A stretch of DNA of 64,000 bases, from NCBI GenBank assembly GCA_903908715.1, contig CAIVSY010000043.1, positions 102,722 through 166,721 on the forward strand. The letters run 5' to 3'. The notes under the pieces are model-generated. The model searched no databases and was not told the origin of the DNA. It worked only from the letters and a program-made list of their open reading frames with translations. Positions 16,913 to 24,564 of the stretch are shown here, one piece after another (the stretch's first letter is position 1; every line of letters starts with the position of its first letter). The stretch is from an uncultured bacterium (GTDB lineage: Bacteria; Verrucomicrobiota; Kiritimatiellia; CAIKKV01; CAITUY01). A program made the translations under genes and the position numbers.

Positions 16913-18188
16913 CCTATCCATCGGCCTGGGAAACACCCACTCCCTGCTTTCGGAAGCGGACGTCGCGAATATCTGCAGTCAAGCCCTTGCCGCCTGGAAA
17001 CCTGACGGCAAGCGGATCCTCTTTATCGTCCCGGATCACTCCCGAACCTGCCCCCTCGACCTGATGTTCCGCCTCCTGTACGGGCAACTGGCGGATCGGG
17101 CCAAGACCCTGGATTTCCTGATCGCGCTGGGTACACACCCCGCCCTGACACCGGATCAGATCTACAAGCGTATGGGCATCACCGCCGCGGAGCATCAGTC
17201 CCGCTTTTCCCGGGCCCGCTTTTTCAACCATGAGTGGAAAAATCCCGACCAGCTGGTCTCCGTCGGACGGCTGACCCGGAAGGACGTTCGCGAAATCACG
17301 GAAGGCCGCTTTGAGATGGACGTGGAAGTCACCTGCAACCGCATGGTGCATGACTACGATCTTCTGGTGATCATCGGCCCCGTGTTCCCCCACGAAGTGG
17401 TCGGATTCTCGGGCGGGAACAAATACCTTTTCCCGGGAATCGCCGGACAGGAGATCATCGACTTCTTCCATTGGCTCGGCGCGGTCATCACGAATCCCGT
17501 CATTATCGGTAATAAATGGACCCCCGTGCGCAAGGTCGTGGATCGCGCTGCCGCCATGCTCCCGGTGGAGAGACGCGCTTTCTGCATGGTGGTCAGCCAC
17601 CACCAGCTGGCCGGACTGTATGCGGGAACGCCTGAGGACGCCTGGTCAGATGCGGCGGATCTTTCCCGGCAGATTCACACGGAGTATCACGAAACACCCT
17701 TCCATACGGTCCTTTCCTGCGCGCCGGAGATGTATGACGACCTGTGGACCGGCGGAAAGTGCATGTACAAGATTGAACCGGTCGTCTCGGACGGAGGCAA
17801 GGTCATCATCTATGCCCCCCATATCCACGAGATTTCCCCTGTCCACGGCCCGGTCCTTGAACAGATCGGCTACCACACAAGGGATTTCTTCCTGAAACAA
17901 TGGGATCGGTACAGCCGCTATCCATGGGGAGTTGTGGCACACTCCACCCACGTCAAGGGCATCGGGACCTACGAGAACGGCGTGGAGCAGCCGCGGGTCG
18001 AGGTCATCCTGGCCACGGGAATCCCGGAATCGGTCTGCCGGAAGGTGAACCTCGGCTACATGGACCCGAGATCCATTCAGAGATCCGACTACGCCGGGAA
18101 ACAGGATAAAGGCATCCTGTATGTGGAACGGGCGGGCGAAATCCTCTACCGTTGGAAAAACGCCCCCGCAAAACTGGGCGGGCAGTAA
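16902..18188 (+). CDS. LarA-family nickel-pincer-dependent racemase/epimerase
   Basis: A 428-residue protein of the LarA (DUF2088) family, which racemises or epimerises alpha-hydroxy acids such as lactate using a nickel-pincer nucleotide bound to a lysine. Visible marks are DHSRTCP (Asp45, Arg48), GTHP (His79), HEVVGFSGGNKYLFPG (His164, Lys174) and IIDFFHWLG (His190). The His164/Lys174/His190 spacing equals that of the nickel and pincer ligands His174/Lys184/His200 in Lactobacillus LarA, which strongly supports cofactor dependence. Start ATG 16902 has only a weak purine-rich upstream stretch. LarE, needed to make the pincer, is encoded 2.4 kb away on the other strand; LarB and LarC are not in the window. 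The actual substrate is unknown, since the family contains many non-lactate enzymes. Confidence 0.88.
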   Translation: MTNNLSIGLGNTHSLLSEADVANICSQALAAWKPDGKRILFIVPDHSRTCPLDLMFRLLYGQLADRAKTLDFLIALGTHPALTPDQIYKRMGITAAEHQSRFSRARFFNHEWKNPDQLVSVGRLTRKDVREITEGRFEMDVEVTCNRMVHDYDLLVIIGPVFPHEVVGFSGGNKYLFPGIAGQEIIDFFHWLGAVITNPVIIGNKWTPVRKVVDRAAAMLPVERRAFCMVVSHHQLAGLYAGTPEDAWSDAADLSRQIHTEYHETPFHTVLSCAPEMYDDLWTGGKCMYKIEPVVSDGGKVIIYAPHIHEISPVHGPVLEQIGYHTRDFFLKQWDRYSRYPWGVVAHSTHVKGIGTYENGVEQPRVEVILATGIPESVCRKVNLGYMDPRSIQRSDYAGKQDKGILYVERAGEILYRWKNAPAKLGGQ

Positions 18189-18207
18189 CCTCCGGCACCG
18201 GCTTCGT

Positions 18208-19767
18208 TCACCCGAGATTGAAGAATTTCCGGATCCTGGCCGTCAAGGCAGCCCGCGGGACAGGTCCGCTGGGTGCGACAACCCCTGTCGCCATCCGGGC
18301 TTGGCGCTCATTCTCGCGTTGCTCGAGGATGCCCCCGAGTTTCTCCGCCAACACCGCGTCCTGCTTGAGCAACACCGAAAACACCTCGTTTGTCACCTCC
18401 AGAACTTCAACATCTTCCTCCGCGACCACCGTCGCCGAGCGGGCTTCACCTGTAAGAAGCGACATCTCCCCGAAAAACGCCGACGGACCGAGGTGGGCCA
18501 CCGGTGTCTCAGGACCATTCCCGCCCGCCACGCGGATTTCGACCCGCCCGGACTGGATCACATAGAACGTGCGTCCGGCTTCCCCCTGGCGACAAAGGGC
18601 CTCGCCCCGGGCAAAGACAAGACTTCTGACGCTGTTCGCCAATACTTCAAACTGTTCCGGGGAAAGCGTCTGGAAAAGGTCGACACCGGCCAGCAATCTC
18701 CGTATGGCCTGGCGCCCCGTTTCCTGGCTCCGTTTATCCGCCACATCCGCATCCCGAATGCGTACATCACGGATCGGGAACGGAATGGAAATACCCGCCC
18801 GCCTGAAAGCGTACCAGATCCGTTCCATCACGCGACTCTCAATCGTGTTCAGCCGTTCGAAATCCTCAATGAAGAACTTGAGGGTGAAGGTAATGGCAAA
18901 ATCGGCATATCCCGTCAGGTACACCGACGGCTTCGGGTCCCTCGCCACTTCCGGCGTTTCCGCCAGCACACCCAGGATCACCTCCTGGACCTTCCCTGGC
19001 GGTGTCTCATAACTCACCCCGACGTTCAGGTAACACCCATGCTTGCCTGTCGGGCGGGAGTAGTTGACAATCGCCTCCTTGGCGATGGCCGAGTTGGGAA
19101 TGACCACATAGTCCTCCGCCTTGGTCTTCAGCCGCGTGGCCCGCCACGTGGTGTCGACAATCCGGCCGGTATGCCCCGCCACCTGGACCCAGTCGCCGAT
19201 GTGGAATGGCCTTTCGGCATTCAGCGCAAGACCGGCAAACAGATTACCGAGCGTATCCTGGGTCGCATTGCCCACAATGTACCCCACCACCAGGGAGGAC
19301 ACCGCCAGGACATTCAAATTCACCCCCGGAAAGAACCCCCGGACGATCAGGATCAGGACCACGGCCGAAACCACGAGTCGCCCGATGTCCCGCACCACTA
19401 GCGGCGCTTGCGGCCGGTTCCGCCAGCGCGCCAGAATATCGAAGAAAAAGGTGTCGAGCGCCGTGATGATCACGGTAAGGCCGAAAAACAAGGCCGCCGC
19501 GTGGACCACCCGCATCGCCTTGAACGGCAGGATATCCAGTACCGGCCCCAGGAAAATCCAAAACAGAAGGGTCAGGACAAGAAAATTGAGCTGGATTGCA
19601 ATGCGCCTCAAGAGGTGACTCCGGATCAGGAAGCGCTGGGCAACCGAAAAAAGCCCGTACACCACCAGAAGTTCTAGGACCCGCATCGCCAGAAAGCCCC
19701 CGGATAACGGGGCCGTCCGCACCGCACTGACAACAGCCTGAACATCAAGAACGGGGGAGTTGGTCAT
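18208..19767 (-). CDS. MscS-type mechanosensitive channel with C-terminal cyclic-nucleotide-binding domain
   Basis: A 519-residue inner-membrane channel. Four or more hydrophobic segments occupy residues 20-185. The MscS pore and beta domain follow, with VVGYIVGNATQDTLGNLFAG and RPFHIGDWVQVAGHTGRIV, then VVIPNSAIAKEAIVNYSRP. After about residue 370 a cNMP-binding domain begins (LFQTLSPEQFEVLANSVRS) with the phosphate cassette FFGEMSLLTGEARSATV, including the Arg that contacts the cyclic phosphate. Such channels release solutes on hypo-osmotic shock, and the extra domain suggests gating or tuning by cAMP, cGMP or another cyclic nucleotide. It ends 19 bases from the convergent larA stop. The ATG at 19767 has little Shine-Dalgarno support. 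Confidence 0.92.
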   Translation of the reverse strand: MTNSPVLDVQAVVSAVRTAPLSGGFLAMRVLELLVVYGLFSVAQRFLIRSHLLRRIAIQLNFLVLTLLFWIFLGPVLDILPFKAMRVVHAAALFFGLTVIITALDTFFFDILARWRNRPQAPLVVRDIGRLVVSAVVLILIVRGFFPGVNLNVLAVSSLVVGYIVGNATQDTLGNLFAGLALNAERPFHIGDWVQVAGHTGRIVDTTWRATRLKTKAEDYVVIPNSAIAKEAIVNYSRPTGKHGCYLNVGVSYETPPGKVQEVILGVLAETPEVARDPKPSVYLTGYADFAITFTLKFFIEDFERLNTIESRVMERIWYAFRRAGISIPFPIRDVRIRDADVADKRSQETGRQAIRRLLAGVDLFQTLSPEQFEVLANSVRSLVFARGEALCRQGEAGRTFYVIQSGRVEIRVAGGNGPETPVAHLGPSAFFGEMSLLTGEARSATVVAEEDVEVLEVTNEVFSVLLKQDAVLAEKLGGILEQRENERQARMATGVVAPSGPVPRAALTARIRKFFNLG

Positions 19768-19820
19768 CCTTTACCGCACTTTCTTCACGATGGCCGACCC
19801 CTGCGCAGCTTGCGCTGCCT

Positions 19821-20420
19821 TCACAGGGCTTTGAGCCCGGCTTCCTTCGCGGCCGCGTTATCCACCGGCTTTCCGGCAGGCGCCGCACCGCCGCCTCCCG
19901 CAGGATTTGCCGTCTTGGCGCTGATCAGTTCCTCCAATTTCGTCTGCACAAGCTGGGCTGCGGAGGAAAGCGCTCCTTCCTTTTCGTATTCCCTGGCCAG
20001 TTCCTCCTTGCTCTTCTTCTGCCCCTTGTTCGCAAGCTCCTTTTCCCGGGCGCGAAATTGCTTCTTGCTCTCCAGATCCTCGATGGCCGTAAGCTTCTGC
20101 TGCGCCTTTTCCTGGTTCGAAAACCTTTCAGGTGTGCCGACAATCTTACGGGCCGTCAAGCGCGAGCCGGCGAATGGCGTTCCCTTGTTCAATTCGTCTT
20201 CCCGCCATTCCTTGGCCGCCAATTGCACAGCCTGCGGGAAATACCGGCCTTCCATCGCAATGGTTTTCTCCAACACCTTGTACTGGGATTCGGTCATCAT
20301 TTCCGTCGTGGCTTTCTTCAGCATGTCCTGCCATTTGACAATGACATAGCCCTCCGCAAGGCTCCGCAACGGCAAGGCCAAGAGAAACCCCGCCAACAGA
20401 ACTGAAATTGTACGGTTCAT
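19821..20420 (-). CDS. Exported protein of unknown function, charged and helical
   Basis: A 199-residue protein with a clear signal peptide (MNRTISVLLAGFLLALPL to SLAEG). The mature part is rich in Lys, Glu and Gln, probably a long helix or coiled coil (about residues 95-150, with SKKQFRAREKELANKGQKK). A flexible Gly/Ala/Pro-rich tail (about 170-190) follows. No family is recognised. The open frame extends to 20537, but ATG 20420 begins the signal peptide. A GGAG lies 12 bases upstream. It sits between larE and the mechanosensitive channel, same strand, with a gap of 154 bases to larE, and may be the channel's operon partner. Confidence 0.75.
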   Translation of the reverse strand: MNRTISVLLAGFLLALPLRSLAEGYVIVKWQDMLKKATTEMMTESQYKVLEKTIAMEGRYFPQAVQLAAKEWREDELNKGTPFAGSRLTARKIVGTPERFSNQEKAQQKLTAIEDLESKKQFRAREKELANKGQKKSKEELAREYEKEGALSSAAQLVQTKLEELISAKTANPAGGGGAAPAGKPVDNAAAKEAGLKAL

Positions 20421-20574
20421 TTTCACAAAACGCTCCTTTTCAGCAACCGGGACATCCTGCAATCGTTTCCAACCTGGAACTCCATTATGACAAACCGGAC
20501 GGGTCCGTTCAAATCCGTTGTTCATCCATTGTTTCACCCATCAGCCGCACCCCGGTCCGGTCTCTGGCGCCCCT

Positions 20575-21432
20575 TCAGGAAACAGCGGGGCCCGCCTGTC
20601 GCTTTTCCGCTTCACTCAGGACCGCATTCATACTGCCTGTCCTGTAACCATCGAGGTCCGCTGCCACATAGGTGAAGCCCGCCTCGCGCGCCACCGCCAG
20701 CACCCTGGCGCGGACCTCGGGACGGCACAACTCCGCCAATGACCCGGCCTCAACCTCGACCCGCGCCACCTGGCCATGATGCCGCACACGGCATTGCCGG
20801 AAACCCAGATCGCGCAAGACATGCTCCACCTTGTCGACCGCCGTCAGCCGCTCGGTTGTAATCGGCGTCCCGTACGGAATGCGCGACGCAAGACACGCCA
20901 GCGAAGGCTTGTCCGCCGTCGGCAATCCCATGCCGCGGGACAGTTCCCGCACATCCCGCTTGCTCAGGCCTGCCTCCAGCAGCGGGCTCAACATCCCGCC
21001 CTCCCGGGCCGCACGCCTTCCGGGCCTGTGATCGTCCAGGTCATCCACCGTTGTCCCGTCGGCAATAACCGGCAACCCCTGCTCCGCAGCCGTCCGGCGA
21101 ACAAGGTCCACCAGTTCCCTCTTGCAGTAGTAGCAGCGGTCCGGCGGATTCGCGAGAAAATGCGGATCCTCCAGTTCATGGGAGTCCACCTCCACGTGCC
21201 GGACTCCGATTCGCCGCGCCAGATCCTTTGCCTCCTGCTGTTCCCAGGCCGGATAGGTCGCTGAAAGCGCCGTGATCGCAAGCGCCTTTTCCCCCAGCAC
21301 ACGGAATGCAACCGCAGCCAGGAACGTGCTGTCCACCCCTCCGGAGAATGCCACCGCCATCCCGCCTGTGCCGCGGATGATTTCCTCCAAGCGGGCCGAT
21401 TTCCCCCGCAGTTCGTCATTGCCCTTCTGCAT
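20575..21432 (-). CDS. larE: LarE-type ATP-dependent sulfur transferase (nickel-pincer cofactor synthesis)
   Basis: A 285-residue PP-loop protein. The pyrophosphate-binding loop SGGVDSTFLAA lies at residues 30-40, PPDRCYYCK at 97-104 (Cys100, Cys103), and the family block PSLACLASRIPYGTPIT has Cys180. LarE adenylates the nicotinate-derived precursor and inserts the sulfur that later binds nickel. In the Lactobacillus enzyme the sulfur comes from one sacrificial cysteine, while other LarE proteins use three cysteines holding an iron-sulfur cluster. The three cysteines here fit the second type, as inference. ATG 21432 follows GGGAGGGACAGA and overlaps the preceding pseudopilin gene by 17 bases, so it is translationally coupled to a secretion gene, an odd pairing. 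It presumably serves the LarA homolog at 16.9 kb. Confidence 0.9.
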   Translation of the reverse strand: MQKGNDELRGKSARLEEIIRGTGGMAVAFSGGVDSTFLAAVAFRVLGEKALAITALSATYPAWEQQEAKDLARRIGVRHVEVDSHELEDPHFLANPPDRCYYCKRELVDLVRRTAAEQGLPVIADGTTVDDLDDHRPGRRAAREGGMLSPLLEAGLSKRDVRELSRGMGLPTADKPSLACLASRIPYGTPITTERLTAVDKVEHVLRDLGFRQCRVRHHGQVARVEVEAGSLAELCRPEVRARVLAVAREAGFTYVAADLDGYRTGSMNAVLSEAEKRQAGPAVS

Positions 21433-21874
21433 TCTGTCCCTCCCTCGGGTGAGCCGTCCCCGTCCATCTCCTGTCCCGCAGATACATCTTGAGAGGCGGC
21501 GCCGGCTGGTTGCTGGAAGCCACAGTCCAGACCTTCCACATTTCGCCCGCCTCTGGACCGTTCCGCCCCTCGACCATCGCAGTCCATCCATCCCGAGCGG
21601 CGGAATCAATGATCTCGCGATCATCCCTGCCCAGGAAGGACAACGCCGCGACATTTCCCAGTTGCGTCACTGTCTCATCGATGCCGCGCGCCATGCCACG
21701 GGCTCTGAGGGTCCCGATATGAACCCGCACAAGGACCGTTACGGTGATTCCGAGGATGACCAGGGCAACCAGCGCCTCCATCAGGGTGAAGCCCGCCCTG
21801 CGTCCCGTCCTCAGCGACCGGCCAACCGATTCTGCCTGGCCGCTACAACTGCGCGCTGGTGATATCCGCGGCAT
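21416..21874 (-). CDS. Type II secretion pseudopilin (GspI/PilV-like)
   Basis: About 152 residues with a prepilin leader ending at G and the mature start FTLMEALVALVILGITVTV, including the conserved Glu at +5. The rest is a short C-terminal domain without recognised motifs. It would be processed by a prepilin peptidase and join the minor pseudopilus tip. The start is uncertain: ATG 21874 (MPRISPARS) overlaps the upstream gspG by 32 bases and has a GAGGGGGG stretch before it; ATG 21922 is also in frame. It lies between gspG and larE with overlaps on both sides, so it is tightly coupled. Confidence 0.82.
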   Translation of the reverse strand: MPRISPARSCSGQAESVGRSLRTGRRAGFTLMEALVALVILGITVTVLVRVHIGTLRARGMARGIDETVTQLGNVAALSFLGRDDREIIDSAARDGWTAMVEGRNGPEAGEMWKVWTVASSNQPAPPLKMYLRDRRWTGTAHPREGQNAEGQ

Positions 21875-22274
21875 CCCCGGCGCCCCCCTCTTCGCCATCA
21901 CTCCCGTAACAGAGGATCTCAAAGGTCTCTTTCTGCCGGCCGGGAATCAGATACACATAGGGATGCCCCCACGGATCGTCCGGCAGGGTTCGCCTTTCGA
22001 GATATCCCTCTTCCGGGTAGTTTTCCGGAACCGGCGGATCCGCGGGCTGCACGCATAACGCCTCCAGGCCCTGCGCCTGCGTGGGCAATTGGCCGTGGGC
22101 CGCCCGATACATCTGCAGCGCCGTCTGCAGGGTCTTGATCTGTGCCCTTGCCGCCTCGACCTTGGCCTTGCGCACATACTGGTACAACGACAGGCCAACC
22201 ACACCCGATAGGATGCTGATGATCAGCATCGCAATCAGGATTTCAAGAAATGTAAAACCGCCCCTGGCTTTCAT
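21843..22274 (-). CDS. gspG: Type II secretion major pseudopilin GspG
   Basis: A 143-residue protein with a very short leader MKARG and mature start GFTFLEILIAMLIISILSG, including Glu at +5. The GspG domain is recognisable from LPTQAQGLEALC, LPDDPWGHPYVYLIPG and YGSDGEEGGAGDAADI, the last being the calcium-binding loop of major pseudopilins. It forms the pseudopilus that pushes folded proteins through the outer membrane. ATG 22274 has GGGAGG 7 bases away. It begins 13 bases after the DNA polymerase stop, so the secretion genes share a transcript with polB and are far from pilB/pilC. Confidence 0.92.
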   Translation of the reverse strand: MKARGGFTFLEILIAMLIISILSGVVGLSLYQYVRKAKVEAARAQIKTLQTALQMYRAAHGQLPTQAQGLEALCVQPADPPVPENYPEEGYLERRTLPDDPWGHPYVYLIPGRQKETFEILCYGSDGEEGGAGDAADITSAQL

Positions 22275-22287
22275 GGCATATCCTCCC

Positions 22288-24519
22288 TTATTCCTCCCGG
22301 CTTTCTCCGCCCAGCGTTCCACCACAGAACTTATCATAAAGCGCCTCCAGTTTGGCGAGATAATAGGCCACATTCTCATCCCGCGCCTCCGAATCCCATG
22401 CCGACACGAGGCGGGCGCTGGAATGGACCGGCACCGTCTTGCGGAGCCCTGTGACATAATACGAGATTGGATCCCCGGCCCTGTACTCACGCCCGGAAGC
22501 CAGCGCGAGTTCATACGCCGCGTTGCGACCGCGCCCCCGGGCCTCCACCTTGGCGGCATAGGTGCCCGGCGAATCCTGCAACGTCTCGGTCTTGGCCAGC
22601 CTCGCGATCGGCCAGCGCCGTTCTGCAATCTCCTGCGCATACCTCGCCTTAAGCCCGGGTAATGCCTCGTCCCGTCCCTCCAGCTTCAGCCGGATCATCT
22701 CCCGCAGGAATTGCCTCTGGAACGGCTCCAGCCCCCGCGACTTGAGCGCCGCCCCCTTGATCACAACCTCCCCGTTCACGTCGAGCAGGGCATAATTCTT
22801 GACCTTGTAGCTGAACATGGCCTCGTATTCGCCGTCAAATTCCACTTCGATGCCCGGCGGCAATGCCTTTTCAAATTCCCTGCGGAAGGTGTCCCGCTGC
22901 CCCACCGTTGCAAAGGGAGGTGGAACAAAGTAAATGCCGTCCGTGTCCATTTCCACCGGACGGGCCCCGCGCCCCTCCAGCCACTGAATCATCGATCGCA
23001 ACAGGTCGCGGCCTTCCGCCGCAACCCGTTCCGCCGCGTCGAAGTCCCCGAAGCGGGCCTGATCAAAACCCAGGTAGCCGTAGAAGGAATTGATCAGCAC
23101 CTTGAAGGTGGTCTGCAAAGCCTCATAATGAAGCCGTTCAGCCTCCGTGCGGGCCGACCTCGCCGCCGCCTTTGCCTCCAGGCGGAATCGCCGCAACTTC
23201 TCAAGCAGCTCCGGGAATGCACCAAGCACATCATGGCGCGGGCCGATGCGTCGTGACAACATGAGCGACGGATAGAGCGACCGGATGTCACAGTGATGAA
23301 CCGTGCGCACCACGCCCTGGATGAACATATCCGCGTATCCGCCGGCAAAAGGGCGGGCCGGATCGGGTGCGGGCAGACTATGCCCTTGCCGCACATATTC
23401 CCGCAACAGGAGCGCATCAATCCGTGTGGCATTCCCGCGCACACAAATGTTCTGGTAGGAAAGCGGCACCATCTGAGCCTGCGCAAACGCGCTTTGCGAC
23501 AGCAGGCGGCTCAAGGCCCCGGTCTCGCGGACATCATCCCGCGCATACCGGAGAAGCTTCCCGGGGTCCGTCCGGAAGACAGCGGAAATTTCCGGGCCGT
23601 CAATGTAGGTGCGATCGGCAGAGGAAAGTCCGAAATGCCGGGCAGCATCCTTGAGACCATGCCCTTCAAGCGAACGGTGCGTCACATCGTAGGCGTGGAC
23701 CAGGAAAAGCGTATCGATGACATGCCTTCCGAACACATCGAAGCGGGTGTAGGCAATGGTGCGATCCCCCGCAGTGAAACGACCGGGCCGGATCGCCGGA
23801 ACACTGCCGTCGCGCCCGAGGGCCAGCTTGATCCCGTGCCGCCTGGCGCGGGCCAGGAGATACGGCAGATCGAAATTGAAGATGTTATGCCCTTCCAGCA
23901 CATCGGGATCGCGCTCCCGCACAAGGGACAGGAACCGGTTCAGCAATTCCGGCTCGTCCATCTCCGCGCCGGAAAGAACCATGTTCCACCCCGTATTGTC
24001 CGCCACGGCAATCACAATGATACGGTCTGCCGCCCGGTCGGGATTGCAGAACTCAAAACCTTCCGACGTCACGCACTCAATATCCACCTGCATCCGCCGC
24101 AACTGGTCAAAGGGCAACCGCTTGAATAATGTACGGCCTGTCGCCATCAGATATTGCTGGACCGGATCGCTGACCAGGAAATACGGCGCACCCGGATCCC
24201 CGGCCGTCCGCCCGGTGGCCTTGGCCAGCAAGACCTTGGCCTTGAGGCATGCTTTCCATGTGGGGAAGTTGACCCGCCACCGGAAAGGCAGAGTCCCCTT
24301 GAGCTCCGCCATCTCACCAGGCAAGCCCTGTCCCAAGGCCGGGTCGTTAAGGAAAAGAAACGGCCGGAATGGTTCGATCTCCCGCCGAACGACTTCGCCC
24401 TCGCGGACGAACAGCGCCATGGAATCACCTTTTTCGGCTTCCACCAGTTCCACGGCCACAAGGCCGGCCAGGGGGTCGGCACCGAAAAGAAGGGAATCCT
24501 GGACTATTGCCTCTTTCAT
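22288..24519 (-). CDS. Family B DNA polymerase with 3'-5' exonuclease
   Basis: A 743-residue polymerase. Exonuclease motifs are present: MQVDIECVTSEG (Exo I), LEGHNIFNFDLPYL (Exo II) and YARDDVRETGAL (Exo III). Polymerase motifs follow: HCDIRSLYPSLML (motif A), KVLINSFYGYLGF (motif B) and MDTDGIYF (motif C with its Asp pair), plus KGAALKSRGLEPFQRQ. All catalytic acids are therefore present. It is not close in length or detail to E. coli Pol II; relatives of this kind occur in archaea and scattered bacteria. It probably serves repair or lesion bypass. The ATG at 24519 has a modest GAGG upstream. It lies between lptD (45 bases upstream) and gspG (13 bases downstream) in the long minus-strand run. 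Confidence 0.93.
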   Translation of the reverse strand: MKEAIVQDSLLFGADPLAGLVAVELVEAEKGDSMALFVREGEVVRREIEPFRPFLFLNDPALGQGLPGEMAELKGTLPFRWRVNFPTWKACLKAKVLLAKATGRTAGDPGAPYFLVSDPVQQYLMATGRTLFKRLPFDQLRRMQVDIECVTSEGFEFCNPDRAADRIIVIAVADNTGWNMVLSGAEMDEPELLNRFLSLVRERDPDVLEGHNIFNFDLPYLLARARRHGIKLALGRDGSVPAIRPGRFTAGDRTIAYTRFDVFGRHVIDTLFLVHAYDVTHRSLEGHGLKDAARHFGLSSADRTYIDGPEISAVFRTDPGKLLRYARDDVRETGALSRLLSQSAFAQAQMVPLSYQNICVRGNATRIDALLLREYVRQGHSLPAPDPARPFAGGYADMFIQGVVRTVHHCDIRSLYPSLMLSRRIGPRHDVLGAFPELLEKLRRFRLEAKAAARSARTEAERLHYEALQTTFKVLINSFYGYLGFDQARFGDFDAAERVAAEGRDLLRSMIQWLEGRGARPVEMDTDGIYFVPPPFATVGQRDTFRREFEKALPPGIEVEFDGEYEAMFSYKVKNYALLDVNGEVVIKGAALKSRGLEPFQRQFLREMIRLKLEGRDEALPGLKARYAQEIAERRWPIARLAKTETLQDSPGTYAAKVEARGRGRNAAYELALASGREYRAGDPISYYVTGLRKTVPVHSSARLVSAWDSEARDENVAYYLAKLEALYDKFCGGTLGGESREE

Positions 24520-24564
24520 GCCTCATCCCGGAAATCGGACCGGCCCGTCGCAGCCGGTCTCGGA

